Shown here piece after piece: positions 13,501-25,935 of a DNA stretch of 64,000 bases (positions are counted from its first letter, which is position 1; every line of letters begins with the position of its first letter). Source of the stretch: Hetaerina americana (taxonomy: Eukaryota > Arthropoda > Insecta > Odonata > Calopterygidae). The notes beneath the pieces were generated by a model. That model saw only the letters and a list, made by a program, of their open reading frames with translations. It made no database searches and was not told where the DNA came from. Position numbers and translations under genes: made by a program. The stretch is from NCBI GenBank assembly GCA_022747635.1, contig JAKTNV010000006.1, positions 63,813,090 to 63,877,089 on the forward strand, in the 5' to 3' direction.

Positions 13501-14597
13501 AATATTTTCTTAAATACACTAGATTACATCATCATCAATGTTTAGTAGGTGGAGCAGCAGGATTGCCACATCAAAACCCTGTCACATATCCCAATCTACC
13601 ACTCTTTCTACAAAATAAAATCCAGTACTAGTGAAAACACAATTTCTTTAACGGCGGGTGACTTACTATTTTCTAACATACTCAATAGCATTTCCCCCAT
13701 TAATGCCTTTTGTGGGTATACACGAGAATATTGTTAGTTACGCAATCAGCATTCTAAGCCATTGACTCGAGATTACGATTAACAGTGGCTAAACTATTTT
13801 ATTTAGATGAATACTGAAGTTTCCATTTCGGCTACATTCTCATAAAGACAAGTCCAATGGCAGATTACACTGTGAGTAATAAAGGTATTCCTGCATATAA
13901 AATTGCGTATTTGGAAATTATTTCCGTCATTACCGTGAATATGGAGAAACAAATTTATTTCTTGCAACTGTAGCAAGCGTATAATAGAGACGAAATTAAC
14001 GGGTTTCGATATGTTCGAGCGAGTTAATCGTGAGAGACAGACTCAAAATTACTCTTAAATAGGAATTAAGACAAAATGATTCAGCGCTGAAAAAGCGTAT
14101 GAGTGAGATGGTATCCGTATGCCTCGTTGGATGGATGATGGCACGAAGAATATCGCAAACTTGGTGATATGTATGTTATGCCAGAGTTGTAAAGCATCAC
14201 ATAATATTTTATTATATAAATTAGAAAAAAGCATTAAATAGATGATATTCTACAAATTTTCAAAATGTCGAGCCTAATAGGTCTAAAAGGGTTCAGCACG
14301 ACTTTTATAATGTATCTCTGCTTGAGATCCAAAGACGATTAGTGTGTGAATTCAATAGATATCCCTCTATGATGACTTAAGTAAGTAAAATATGGATAAA
14401 AATCTATGCTCTGTGTAGATGAAAATGGAAGAAAATGTATAGTAACTGGAGATTAACCTTTTCCGCCCAAAAACCCAATCTCCTTAGGTTTCTCATCAGA
14501 CTTTGACGAGCATGCATTTTTTTTATCAGGAGCAATCATTTATTTCATTAATGGTATCCCATCATTAGTTTTTTTTGGATTTACTCTCAGAATAACC
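10511..14597. other. Unannotated AT-rich DNA
   Basis: I find no recognisable gene or element. A slightly GC-richer patch at 11,090-11,420 carries an unrecognised 87-codon minus frame. Confidence 0.5.
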
Positions 14598-14782
14598 ACT
14601 ACTAATTTCTATTGAAATGAAATAATTTACTTTGTAATTCTACACATTTCATTTAAAATTAATGACTATATTTAAAAATTTTTAAATAAAGTATGTGGAA
14701 TTACTAAGTAAATTATTTCATTTCAATATGATATGCGAATCCCATAAAGTTACGCCTGAGACAACAAATACTACTAATTTCT
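14598..14782. mobile_element. Foldback element copy A with 13-bp target-site duplication
   Basis: The direct repeat actactaatttct occurs at 14598-14610 and 14770-14782 and encloses a 159-bp element (14611-14769). The element starts with the arm attgaaatgaaataatttac, which is repeated inverted near 14691-14728 with only about two or three differences over about 35 bases. The arms are joined by an AT-rich loop of about 45 bases. Right of the hairpin is a tail of about 41 bases including cataaagttacgcctgag. A second copy with the same arms and tail lies at 59.4 kb with its own 13-bp duplication. There is no coding capacity. The duplication length fits retroposition better than a classical MITE. 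Confidence 0.8.
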
Positions 14783-17700
14783 TTCCTTCACCTAAAATAT
14801 ATGTATTTATTGCAAATACTTAAAATGCTTCCCTGATAATTGGCCTATTTTTATAGTAAAATCCTCGGTTACGCCCGGTTTATATAAAAATCCACGATTA
14901 AGTGGGAAATGTCATCCCTTCAACTTTTCCCGGCAAACTGCATGTATTTAAAAGGGTTTGAAGCAAAAATTGGTAGTTTTCAGGGTAATATTAGGCGTAC
15001 TACTTAATACACTGAAGAACAATGGTGTAATTACTCGGTTGCTTTACAATTATTTTATCGAGCGGTACCGATGTTACAAATTTATTACTAGATAAGTCAT
15101 TAAGTCGTTCAAAAGACAAGTTTTATGCTAACTTACACTTTTTATTGATGATTTTAAGAGATATGCGAGCTCATATACTATAATAAAGGAATTGTATATA
15201 TCCGTGAGATGATTACTAGCGCTTCGTAACGCCTAAATACAAACTACCAGTCATGTTCCACCCATTATTTATAATATAAAACAAGGCAGGTTTCATAAAA
15301 GGAGCAATATACTGCGAATACCAATATCCATATATTTAAAAAGAACAAACATATGCACAGAAAACGTAAATATTTATTATTGCGATAACATCGTCTCCTA
15401 CTTCATCGAATATCGTCAACCTATAAAAAATGACCACCCGCAGGGCCTCGGAATGATATCAGTTTTCAACGTAATGGCTTGGAAACACAAATTCTTTAAT
15501 TAATTTAAAGTAACAAAAATTTTTATGTGCTAAAATGTCAAGAAAGTTTTATAACCATGAATTAATGACGCACAATATTACTGCACAACGGCATTTTGTA
15601 GTTATCTTTTCGGCTCCCGTATTATATATGATCTTTCAAAATAATCAACTACACATCGATACTTCTGTTTAAAAAACAAGTTAAATGGCCTAGTCAAGGC
15701 AAATCGATCGAAAGTCAAAATTAAAGTATATTTGATACTGTTGTATCGTCATTGAAACTTTGCCGATTTGGTATATTCTATTATAATTAAAAGAAAAACG
15801 TTGAATGGCAATAATTTCTATTTTTATCGCCAGTTTAAATATTCGAGTGCTGTCTCATTCGGAGATCTTAAATGATTATGCATGACTGAACAGAGGAATG
15901 AGTGATTACGATCTCTGTATTCAACATTATGCCATTTAGCAGCTTTATTTAAGTAAATTCACTGGCTCGATGAATACAATTCCATTAAAAGGACCTAAAA
16001 TTCCATTTAAAACTCACAATCAACTGTTTAAATTATCCCTTTTTATCAAAATGGAATGATTGTGTACTTTTCATGGAATTGATATGGCAATAGAATGATT
16101 CCGGTACCTCAATTGGAATGACACATTAGGGGAGATGAAATGAGTTTTTTTTAATAACTACGGAGCTTACTAGTAAAATCGTATCTATGGCTTATTGGAA
16201 TGAGAAAGGCGTAAAGCAGTTACATAGGGTATTTTTCAAAATATTCCATATCAGGAAAAATGTATGCTTCTGATTTATTTTCAAATCGCCAAATGCCATA
16301 TCACTTCAAATAATTATGGAATTTTTTTAATTTCTAGAAATCATTACATTTTTCACAGAAATAGTGGCAGCAGTCGATACATAGAGAATAATATCCTTAT
16401 TAATTCATAGTTACCCTGGAATTATAAGTACATAAAACGTTTAAATAATATTTAATTACAATAAACTTCGCCTTTACGGAAGAAGCAGCCAAAATACTCT
16501 CACAACCATATTCAATTTTTACAAGCAGCAAGATGAGAGTTTGCATAGAGTGATATGTCACTTAAAATTCTTAAATACGAACTGCTAAAACATCAAAAGA
16601 TTCATTCTTAATTATCCAATTCTGTTCCACACTTAAATATGGAAATACTGAATAATTTACTCCCCTTAGGACCAAACTAATGGTTTAGGAAAATTTCCTT
16701 TGCGTGTACTAAATATTTTAGATATAAGCACGCATAATACATGATTAATCAACCACAATGGACTACTTAAAAGCGTCAGTTTTCAAAATTTCAATTTTAA
16801 ACATTGTGGAAAAAATAATTTCCTTCCTTCAAAAGAATAATGTTGCTCATTTATATGAAGCGTAATAGCTATGAGAAAGGACATCTGCAGGGAACCCAAG
16901 CTCGTTCATCTAGGTCCTCTTTCACATTTCCAGCCGTCAAGGGGACGTAGATCAGATGGTTTACCATCCTAACAACTTCACAACACAATCTGATTGACAA
17001 ATGTTACTCGTGATGTGTTTTCAATCAGAAATGGGAAATTAAAAGTTCCCTAGCAACTATTATGGTAGTTCGCCATGATTTTGCTATGAATCAAAATTGA
17101 GCAAGGGAAGCATGAGTGTTTAAATTTGTCCCTGAAGTCTACTTTTTTTGTTTCACCTGGGTGGTGAGATCTGCCGCTTTATTAAGCGGGCCTGGAAAAA
17201 TCTCACGCTGTCCAGAAGAAACTTCAGCGTTCTTTATCCTTCAGTATCTCATTATCGTTGGTTTCATATTCGTAAGAATGGCTTAAAATTCTATTTTCAC
17301 AACTAAATACACTTATTTAGAATTATCAAAGGATTAAAAAAATAGGTGGAAAAGTTTTCCCACGACTGAAAATAAAATTTAGAAGTCTCAAAGTTAAGTA
17401 CTATGTTCAACGCATTGAGATTCAAACTCTTAAGGGATGGATCCATAATCTTTTCACTATTTAATCCTCTAGTGCACATGACGTCAAAATAAGCGGCACG
17501 GCGCATTTCCCGGAAGATAAGGTTATTTAAATTATAAGGGTGGAGTGGTAAAACACCATTTCAAACCAAATGTGATTTTATAATCCATTTTCATGACCAA
17601 AGAGCCAAAACAGTGGTAAAGATAACACCCTGAGCAACAATCTTCACAATTGAGTGGTATGAATTTCAAGGAACAGGAAAACAAATATAATAGGACCATA

Positions 17701-18245
17701 AATATTTAATGTAAACAAGGAAAAAATAAGATGTATTAGGTTATTAATAATGAAAAGCTTCTTCAAAAATTTCTAAACTAAGTATATTTACTGATAAAAA
17801 CATTATTTGAACAAATGCGCATCTTCTTTTAGGATACTATTAATCTGCCTGTCATTACTGATAAATAAAAACAGGGGTAATTCTCATTTTTTGTTGGCAA
17901 AATTTCACTACCACTATATTAATATCCATATAATATGCAAATCGATATCCTGAAATAAGTAGATTGAAGATAAATGGCGCAACCCTCTGTCAGTCAGAAT
18001 ATTGATGAATGTAACTGAAAATGGATACGCTGATGCTTATTTATAATTCATTTAAAAGGACCCAACTCAGACATATGATTTTCTGAAAAGGTTATATTCT
18101 GCTTCAGAAAACATTTGCGGGTCCTGACAAAATCGTATTGCAAATATTCAGTGGAAATACTTAATTTACGATGCCTTGCTGCATACAGTTCCTGTTGGAC
18201 TTGATCATTTGATCTCCTTTAGTCCCAATGCAATCTACAAGAAAT
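14783..18245. other. Unannotated AT-rich DNA
   Basis: I recognise no gene or element. A 67-codon minus frame near 17.3-17.5 kb is unsupported. Confidence 0.5.
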
Positions 18246-18270
18246 TTGTTCTCTTGGGCGTAACTAGATC
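18246..18270 (-). repeat. Fragment of the foldback element tail
   Basis: On the minus strand agttacgcccaagagaacaa matches the tail of the 59.4-kb foldback copy (agttacgcctaagagaacaa) with one difference. Only the terminal part is present, directly beside the decayed SINE-2. Confidence 0.65.
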
Positions 18271-18465
18271 TCACCTTGTCCTAAGCCCTACGGCCTATGA
18301 AATCCACTCAACAGAGTCGAGGGTGGGGGGCCAACCACATTTTCCTGTTCCGCCTGAGGTTTTTATTGGAAGATAAGGCAGGTACACGAAAAATCACATC
18401 TTGAGAAAAGCTGGCGGCTTCCAAGGTCACCCGGATTTAAACCTAACCAGTCTGTCACCTAAGAA
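18271..18465 (-). mobile_element. SINE-2 relic (decayed)
   Basis: Homologous by eye to the SINE at 30.3 kb. Shared + strand landmarks in order are ctaagccctacggc, a run of g followed by ggccaa, cctgttccgcc, ggtacacgaaaaatcac and a decayed B-box region (cacccggatttaaacc). It is more diverged than the other two copies. The 66-codon frame at 18176-18376 falls inside it and is not a gene. Confidence 0.6.
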
Positions 18466-18649
18466 TAACTTCTCGTCTCGTTTAAATGACCACCCTGCAA
18501 AATGTTAACAGTTGCCAGCGAAAAAAATCCAAGGGGATGCCGTAAGACTATTATCGTCTAAACACAACGGCAGCACAAAGTGGTCCAATTAAATATTTGA
18601 ATGAGCAAAGTAACCTTGTTTTTCATATAATTATTATTATAATAAGATA

Positions 18650-18875
18650 ATCTACCGGTTAAGGTAAGTTTTTGGATGGACAAAACTACCAAATAAATAT
18701 TTTGTGACTCCTAACAGAACACAAAATCTTGCAACCTACTCTACATCAGGTCCCTATTCATCTCTGAGTACTTCCGTCCTCCCTTCATCCCGTCCAACAT
18801 CCCATCCCCTCTATTACAGTCGTCAATATTCCACTGCCGATCAATACGTCCCTCATCCATTTTCATATAATATTT
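18650..18875 (-). pseudogene. LINE-A 3' end fragment
   Basis: The + strand string ctaccggttaaggta with tttttggatggac recurs at 55.67 kb. The following tcttgcaacctactctac...tccgtcctcccttcatcc and ccatcccctctattacagtc match the minus-strand C-terminal and 3' UTR region of that LINE-A copy. The fragment is 5'-truncated and diverged. The 74-codon + frame inside it is antisense to the LINE and not a gene. The 3' terminus abuts AT-rich repeats. Confidence 0.7.
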
Positions 18876-21800
18876 ACCTAAAAATTAAAAATTATAACAA
18901 TTTATATTTTAAACTCTTACCACATTGAACATAATCAATGAGAAATTGGTTGAAATTTCTATGTTTTAGAGTCCCGGTTACAATTAAAATAACTTCATAA
19001 GAAAATCGAACAATAAAAATGTTATGTTACCGAGAAATATGCTTTGTTAGTGAATAATGTCGAAAAATATAACGATAGTTTTAAATTTACTAATATCATT
19101 TGTTTTGTTAAGAGAGACAAAGCAATTGTCCCTTCAAACACCCACCTTAACTGATAGATTATCGATAATAATAAAAATATTAATTTCTTTGGAGTAGATT
19201 TTTTGCTTTTACGGTGCGAGTAAATAGTGGTAGACGGTAAAGGGAAAGTAGCATAAATATTTTCATACAAGACTATCATGGATAGATATTAAAGAATGAC
19301 GGATGCTTTAAATCAAGAGAATAGTAAGTACCCTTGGGATGGGAGGCATGTTCAGTGGTTGCCACGAACATTCTGCACGGCTAAGTCGAGAGTTAAAAAG
19401 TCTAAGACTGCATCAAGGAAAGATATTATATAAAACACCCGTTAAGGAAATCATATGAATATGATTTACAAATGAAGAAGTCAGCTAGATACTCTAGAGC
19501 GCTAGTTATAAAGACACGCAGCTAAGGGAAATCGAGTTCACCAGTTGTAGCCGTGGTATTGTAAAGAATATCTGGTAGGACAGTTTAAACTGTGGTAAAA
19601 GGAATGAAAATATGGAATCAGTGCAGGTGCAACTTCCAAAAAATAGCCATGGAGTGGTAGAAGTATCTACACAGAATACATATTTAAGTAAAATGGGCAT
19701 GAGTGGGTATACTAATCAAAGAAAACACCTGGAACCGAAAGAGTAATATCACTTTTTAGGGATGGTGAGAGAGCGAAATTTGGTGTTGCAAACATCCATG
19801 TAGAGAAAAATTAGTTTATGATAGATAACTCTTCAAGGTATTATATATGCTAAAAGAGGTTAAAGTCCATGCAATACTTTCGATGACAGAGGAAATATGA
19901 AGATTTGTATTCTTAAAAGGACATTTTCAACAGTTCGGACACTATCCCCAGGACTGATCTTGGTTAGAAATATTAAAATGGAATACATATAGGGCCATTG
20001 AGATTATAAGGGAAATAAGGGTATAACAGAGATGAACAGGGCAAAATAGGATGAAGGCAAAGGAATAGGAAGCAACGTTTGAAAATATTTGTGTTCAACG
20101 GCCCGAGACTTAGAAAAAAGGACGTTCAAATAGACTATATCACCTATGATAGCTGTAATACTTTTTATCGCAAGTGTATTTTTATAATAATTAGTGATTA
20201 AACTTTATTAATGAAGAAGTGTTGACTGCCGAAATAGATCGCCTGCAGTGTACGTATAGGCGATAGAGTTGTACAACGTTTTTATGATAAACAAAGTAGC
20301 GAATCAAAATTATTAGGCAGGGAATAACTCACGGAACGAAGGTTTAATTACGGATTAAGGTTCTTCCGTAAATTGGATGTCTCTTTCACGATTATGTTGA
20401 GAATGTACTATCAGCCCTAGAATTCTACGGTACGTGGATTATGTAAAAAATTATAGAGATTAATTATAGAACGGATAGATTTAAGATGTAATTTTTCCCA
20501 GGAACGGTATGGGATCATAATCACGTTGCCCGACTGCACTAGGAGAGGATAGCATTTGCATCAAAAGTGTGTGTGCTGTGAAATCACCCCCTCCCACATA
20601 CCCTAGGGGTTGCTTGCAGGGTATCATGTGTATATCTAGTATGTATGTAATAATACCTTACTAATTAGAACTTTACCAACAAAATATTAGATATCGGTCA
20701 GATTCTGGTATAGCAAACAATTAGGAACCACCCTGGCATTTAAGTTATGTTGATCCTGGTACAAAATTTAACGAAATTTAAATTTATTTGATTATAAATT
20801 AAACTTGTTTTCTCGTAATACAAATATGAAAAACCGATTTTATTTTAGACACCATCTGTATTTAGATTCGAGATTCGATTAGATGGAAAAGATTCCATCT
20901 CAAAAGATTTAAATATCACGTCCCATCTCACCAGTTGGATAACGTGCTATATTGTTGGTCTCTGCTCTTATATTTACCTCATTTGAATATTTAAATCATA
21001 GATTATTGGTTGTTATTTCTCACCTGAATAACACCGAAGAGCGAAAAATGTCAATTAGGGTATTTCATATCTGAAAGGAACTGATCAAATCTCTGGCGAC
21101 AAATACCATATTTCTCCTTAATTCCGCGCCACCATACATTCAGCCAACCTTACACGTTGGTGTGCATAATGAATTGGCACCAAATAAATGACTAATTTCA
21201 ATAGAAAATATGCAAAATTTAATCGAGCAAAAATCCTCTCCCGAAATTATCAGACAGTCATTTGAATACATCAAACTTATACATTCCTTCATCCTAAATC
21301 AGTGTATTAATTTCAAGTGTTTGAAATTTACATTCTTATTTCCGTAGTATATCCCATTATTTCAATTAAAGATATTAATCCTTTAGCCATAAAGTGGTTG
21401 AAATGCCAAACTCTTCAAATTTAGGTAATGGGCAAATTTTGCGCTCTTTTTCAATATAATTTAGAACGTTTGATAAAGTTACGCTTCGGAGAAGAGACGT
21501 TTAGTCTGGGGGAAGAGGTTCACGTGTTTCCCCGGTATAGAACATCCATGGTAATACTAGGCCCCAAACTGATTTAAAACTGTTATTGCTTGAAATGGTT
21601 TTGGCAGAGGTTTTTAAATTAAATCTTAGTTTCTTATTGTGCAAGCGATGGAAACTCAGCAAACATTTAGCATGCGGTAAATGCTATCGATATCCGTGAA
21701 ATAACAAATTTATTATTATTAATTAATATTATTAATTATTATTAGAATTAAAAATCCACATGTGCTGGTAGACTGCGTCAGGTGGTACACAAGTACCAAA

Positions 21801-22239
21801 TAATCACAAAGGTAAAATCGGTCATTAAACAAAAGTACACTTAAAGGGAACTTCATTAGTTAGGTAGTGAATAAAAAAACCAATACAATATGTAGCACAA
21901 ACATTCTTCCCACGGCACGACTTTCTATCGAAAGATACGTTCATATTTCAGAACAAAGGTTATCAAAATATTATTTGGTTCCTAGATACCCTACCCCGTG
22001 GCTCTCTTTGAGCATAAGGTTTCCCCTATCGATTTATTCATCCAAATCTCTAATACGGCGGAGTGATATAATGCGATATAACACCCAGAACTACATTTGT
22101 ATCTATTCAAAACCAAAAATACCTTGGCAAAACGCATGAACCGTTCATGGATTCCGTCTCCGTCGAAAATTAAAAATAAAATAAAGCTCTCGTGAAATTC
22201 TGATCGCAGGGAGGGTAAATTTGCTGGAGTACTCTGGCA
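18876..22239. other. Unannotated AT-rich DNA
   Basis: The + strand is purine-rich at 19.3-20.1 kb, which might be a very old LINE copy, but I could not align any block. I find no gene or RNA. Confidence 0.4.
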
Positions 22240-22640
22240 GGCTGAGGAAATGACGATGAAAGAGTGTTTTACGGGGACCTTCACGATTCACCGAAACCGA
22301 CGGAATCATCATCGTGGCGTGTTTTTCTTCTCTCCCATCCGCTTACCTCCAAATCCTATGTCGCCCTCATCCGTAAGCCTGTCTCCCAGGACGTCCACCT
22401 CACTATCCCCCGCCCCCTTCGCCCCCATCCAACCCTTCTGGCTTGGACTCCTCGTAAATGGACGTCCTATTGTTGAAGCGCAGAGCTTAAGAGCAAGCAG
22501 GTGCGCCGTGCGGGGCCGGGGCACCTGCTGCGATATCATCCTTCTGCTGGCGCGGCCATCTTAACGGCTGAGTTAAGGGAGGGAGAGATGCCGTCCTTCC
22601 CGTCACACCAATAGATGGCGTCCGTCTTCTGATTCGCAAC
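22240..22640. promoter_or_regulatory. GC-rich, CpG-containing island with promoter-like motifs (candidate)
   Basis: This is a composition shift in AT-rich DNA. It contains gcggccatctt near 22550, which matches the YY1-type core in reverse, a CCAAT near 22608, and the inverted pair gcaggtgc/gcacctgc at about 22498-22529 with E-box cores. Overlapping frames on both strands (70-104 codons) look compositional. No downstream exon is identified, so the promoter role is inference. Confidence 0.35.
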
Positions 22641-23146
22641 GACTTGGAAAGGCCAGCTCATTTATTATGCCGAAGGAATCTCTCACCTACAGTAGGCTTT
22701 CTCGAAACGGTCTATTCAACAAATTCGCGTTTCAGAAGTAATTTGAATTTGATATGATCCTGATTTGTTATCAAATAACATTTATGTTTCTGTTGTAGCA
22801 GAGGTAAATGACAATGAGAAAAAAATTCTGCAAAGTCTTTGATTTATTCCAATGCATAACATAAATAAAAGTTAGATTAATATAAAAATACACGATCCGG
22901 AATCTTCGTTTTAGGGCAAAGTTCCTCTTCGGGGACGGCAGGAAAACATAGATGCTGCGAAGTTTGCAGCGTTGGCGGAATAATTCTTCAAGTTAAAGCT
23001 GAACTTGAAGAATAAGACTTTGTAACATCTGCATTCATCCTGGCTATGAGGAAGAACTTTTTCCGAAAACTGGAATTACAGGTTCTTGTTTTTTATGTCT
23101 ATATTCTTCTAACTGTGGTGTGTATGTGAATATATATGGGTGTGTT

Positions 23147-23148
<2 letters not shown>
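22641..23148. other. Unannotated DNA
   Basis: I see no gene or repeat partner. Confidence 0.5.
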
Positions 23149-23194
<46 letters not shown>

Positions 23195-23210
23195 CACACA
23201 CACATACATG
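23149..23210. repeat. (TA)n microsatellite followed by (CA)n
   Basis: About 43 bp of TA, then gaacacacacacatacatg. The left flank has tgtgtttg, so the array sits within a weak inverted TG/CA context. Confidence 0.95.
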
Positions 23211-23689
23211 TACTTACTCTATCATAGAATAAATACCTTTTAACTTGTAGTATAGAATAAATAAATATACATTACAAAAAGCAGGAAAATCAGGCACGAA
23301 TTATAGAGACCTGCCACCAATGGGAGCTGTCCAGCTTTCTTGTGAATTATCTCATGTAAAAACCTACTTTGGAAATTCATTAATTAACGGAATCACCATG
23401 TAATCCTTTCTACCCTCAGACATGGAGAGTGTTGCCGCAATTAGTGAATTACCGTTCCCAAAATGGTAAAAAAACGTTACTCAAAATAACTTACCGTTCC
23501 ATGCCGATTAAAATATTGTAATAAGCTTATATAATAATCACGTTTTTTAGGTCTATATTGTATAGGACCAATGTATTAGTATTTACTTATGAAAAAAGCA
23601 CTAAAAATGTTTCCGCTAATAAAATAATACAAAATTTTTCATGAAATCTCTTTCCCAGTAAACACGCCATCGGTGAGAACAATGAGAAG
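23211..23689. other. Unannotated AT-rich DNA
   Basis: Nothing is recognisable. Confidence 0.5.
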
Positions 23690-24600
23690 ATATTTTAAAA
23701 TGCAACGTACGCCACCGGTCCCAGCGTCCGCAAGCCATTTAAAACGGGACGGTGTAGTCGTGCGATTTGGTAGCCCGCACAGAAGAATGGGGTTGTGAGG
23801 GGAGCGAGGTCATAAGCTAAGTCAGGTGCCCCCGAGTTTTCAAACAGCAGGGTGGGCTGACGAGGAGGGACCGGGAAAGTTAATCCATTTTGCTCGTATT
23901 TTTCAAGGCGATCTGCCGATTGTCCGTGAAGTTCGATCATGGGTGACAAGAGTGCAGCACCGGTCACGGGGACTTGACATTCAATTGGGCGACGCGACAC
24001 CGGCACCGTGCACTCCCACACACATGGAGGGAGGTTGGGAGAGGGATACTCATATATACGTGACACTATTCCTGCACTGAGGATCCATGAGCGCGTGCAA
24101 TTGGGAGGCGGCCATGGGGAGGGGGAATTCTGCGGCGGCCCCTCACCTCCCCCCGCTGCCATAGCGAAAGCCCCTTAAACACCGTGGCCCCGTCTACTCT
24201 TTCCACCTCATGTCATGGGACAACAATTGAAGCTCGCCCGAGCGCGCAGCTCTTTCGTCCATTCCCGAGCACGGACCCGAGTCGTGACTGCATGTCATTG
24301 GTCGGTTGACTATCGTTACGGGGAGGCTGCGGGGAGGAGATATCGTCCACTTTAACTTCCCCCCCCCCCTGGGCTTCTTCTTTTTGCCTTTATCATGGCT
24401 GCGCCGAAGGTTCGTAGTCTTGCATTGTGTCATGGTTAACGAACATTGCGGAGGCGGGAAGGGTAGCGTCACGTGCCTCCGTGCAGCAAGCCAATTTTTT
24501 TGTCCTGCAGATGGCAAAAATCCGCTCAAAAAACATGAACCCCGCCGCCCCAATTTACGGGAGTTTCGAACCTTTTGTTTTTGCGGGGTGAGTTAGCACG
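23690..24600. promoter_or_regulatory. GC-rich, CpG-containing island (candidate promoter)
   Basis: CpG is frequent throughout. There are an inverted CCAAT (attggtcgg, near 24297), a C tract at 24361-24369 and a cacgtg E-box near 24472. Frames of 84-155 codons occur on both strands without a recognisable domain. It resembles the first-exon/promoter region of an animal gene, but I cannot point to a transcript. Boundaries are approximate. Confidence 0.35.
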
Positions 24601-25625
24601 TCAATTTGGAAAAAATATTTTTTTCAACCTCTTATGTACAAACTCAACCGGAATCTTAAAAGGTACATGTCGCATACCGGGTTGGGGAAGATTAATAGGC
24701 AACCGATAGATATAAAGCTAAACTAGTAAGTTGGTGAATAGTGTGCGAGAATAAATAGAAGGGGACAATATAACTGTAGCTTCCTGAAAATAATGAAATA
24801 CATTCGGGTGATTCTACGTGAAATCATCTTTATCTTTGATAAAAGGAATTTGCATCAGTTTGAATTTATTGAAATTTAGTAAAGGCGTGGTGCTTTATTC
24901 GAACATATAATTTTTTTTAATTAAAGTTTTTTAGCTTTTCTCCAGTTCTCCTTAATCCTTAAGAGGTCTGTGGATACCCTAATTTCAGTATTTAAGAATG
25001 GTTCACAAAAAGTTACCAAAAACTCAAGTTAAATGGTGTTAAGGATGATCATGGCCTTATTAAAAAGTACATAAACTCTCTTTCTACGTCTAAAAATGGA
25101 AACATTTTCCCGAAAGAGCTTCATCAATGACCGTGCCTAAACTAAAAAAGAATATTTTCGTAAGAGCCTTTTTGGCATTAAATTAAACTGATAAAGGACA
25201 CACTTTTTATTTTTACTTTTTAAACAGTTTTCATTTGTTTTCTCCAAAACAGCAATGCCTTTCTATATTTTTTTTAATCTGAAGGCACTTAATTTATTGT
25301 ACTCTGATAGAGAGCTCACTTATTTTCAAGGTCAATCTATTTATGGGATGAATCTAATAAAAACATTAAATCTTTTACAGTAAAGTCGTCTAAGAGTACA
25401 TCAAATGAAAACATATTCTCAGTTTGTGAGTTTAAAAACCTCAACTTATTAAGAATTACATCTACCTTTTAAGAGGTTTCAGATAGACACAGAAAAATAA
25501 TCTCTACGCGTCCCAGCTCTGACGAAAGAACAAACAATATGACACCCCATACTACGTGTACATTAAATTATACTTCAATTTCGCATACTTAAAAACCTCC
25601 CCTCGTCCTGTTCAAATTTCCTCTC
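24601..25625. other. Unannotated AT-rich DNA
   Basis: I find no gene, repeat partner or RNA signature. Confidence 0.5.
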
Positions 25626-25935
25626 CCTTTCCTTCTACTAACCCGTGAGCCTAATGTCCTCCCCTACATCACAATCTTCACAATTCTGTCGCCAATCAAG
25701 ATATTCTGCATCCACATTTCCTACCCCCTTTGTACTGTTCCCAACAATTCCCTGTATCCCCCCGACATGCCATAGCTCTTCCTTGCTTGTTTTCCTTTCT
25801 GTCTATTTCACATTTCCCATTCTTTTCCGCATTCATATTTCAAAAACCCCCAATCCACCCCCTCATCTTGCTTCAATTATCATGTTTCTGCACCATACAA
25901 ATAATGCTCCTACATTTAAATCTATATCTACACAA
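25626..25935 (-). pseudogene. LINE-A fragment, C-terminal and 3' region
   Basis: On the + strand the motif order is cttttccgcattcatatttcaaaa, then atccaccccctcatcttgcttcaat and atcatgtttctgcaccatac. It parallels cttctccacacccacctttcaaaa...tcctgcttcaatgaccacg...gccgtacatag of the 62.3-kb copy. Read on the minus strand this is the C-terminal zinc-knuckle-side part of the LINE-A polyprotein. It is frameshifted and diverged. The 117-codon + frame here is antisense to it and should not be taken as a gene. Confidence 0.7.

Noticed and set aside
14598..14782. Calling the foldback a standard MITE
   Set aside because: Both copies have 13-bp duplications and an asymmetric tail outside the hairpin, which does not fit the fixed short duplications of common MITE superfamilies. 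It is left as an unclassified mobile element.
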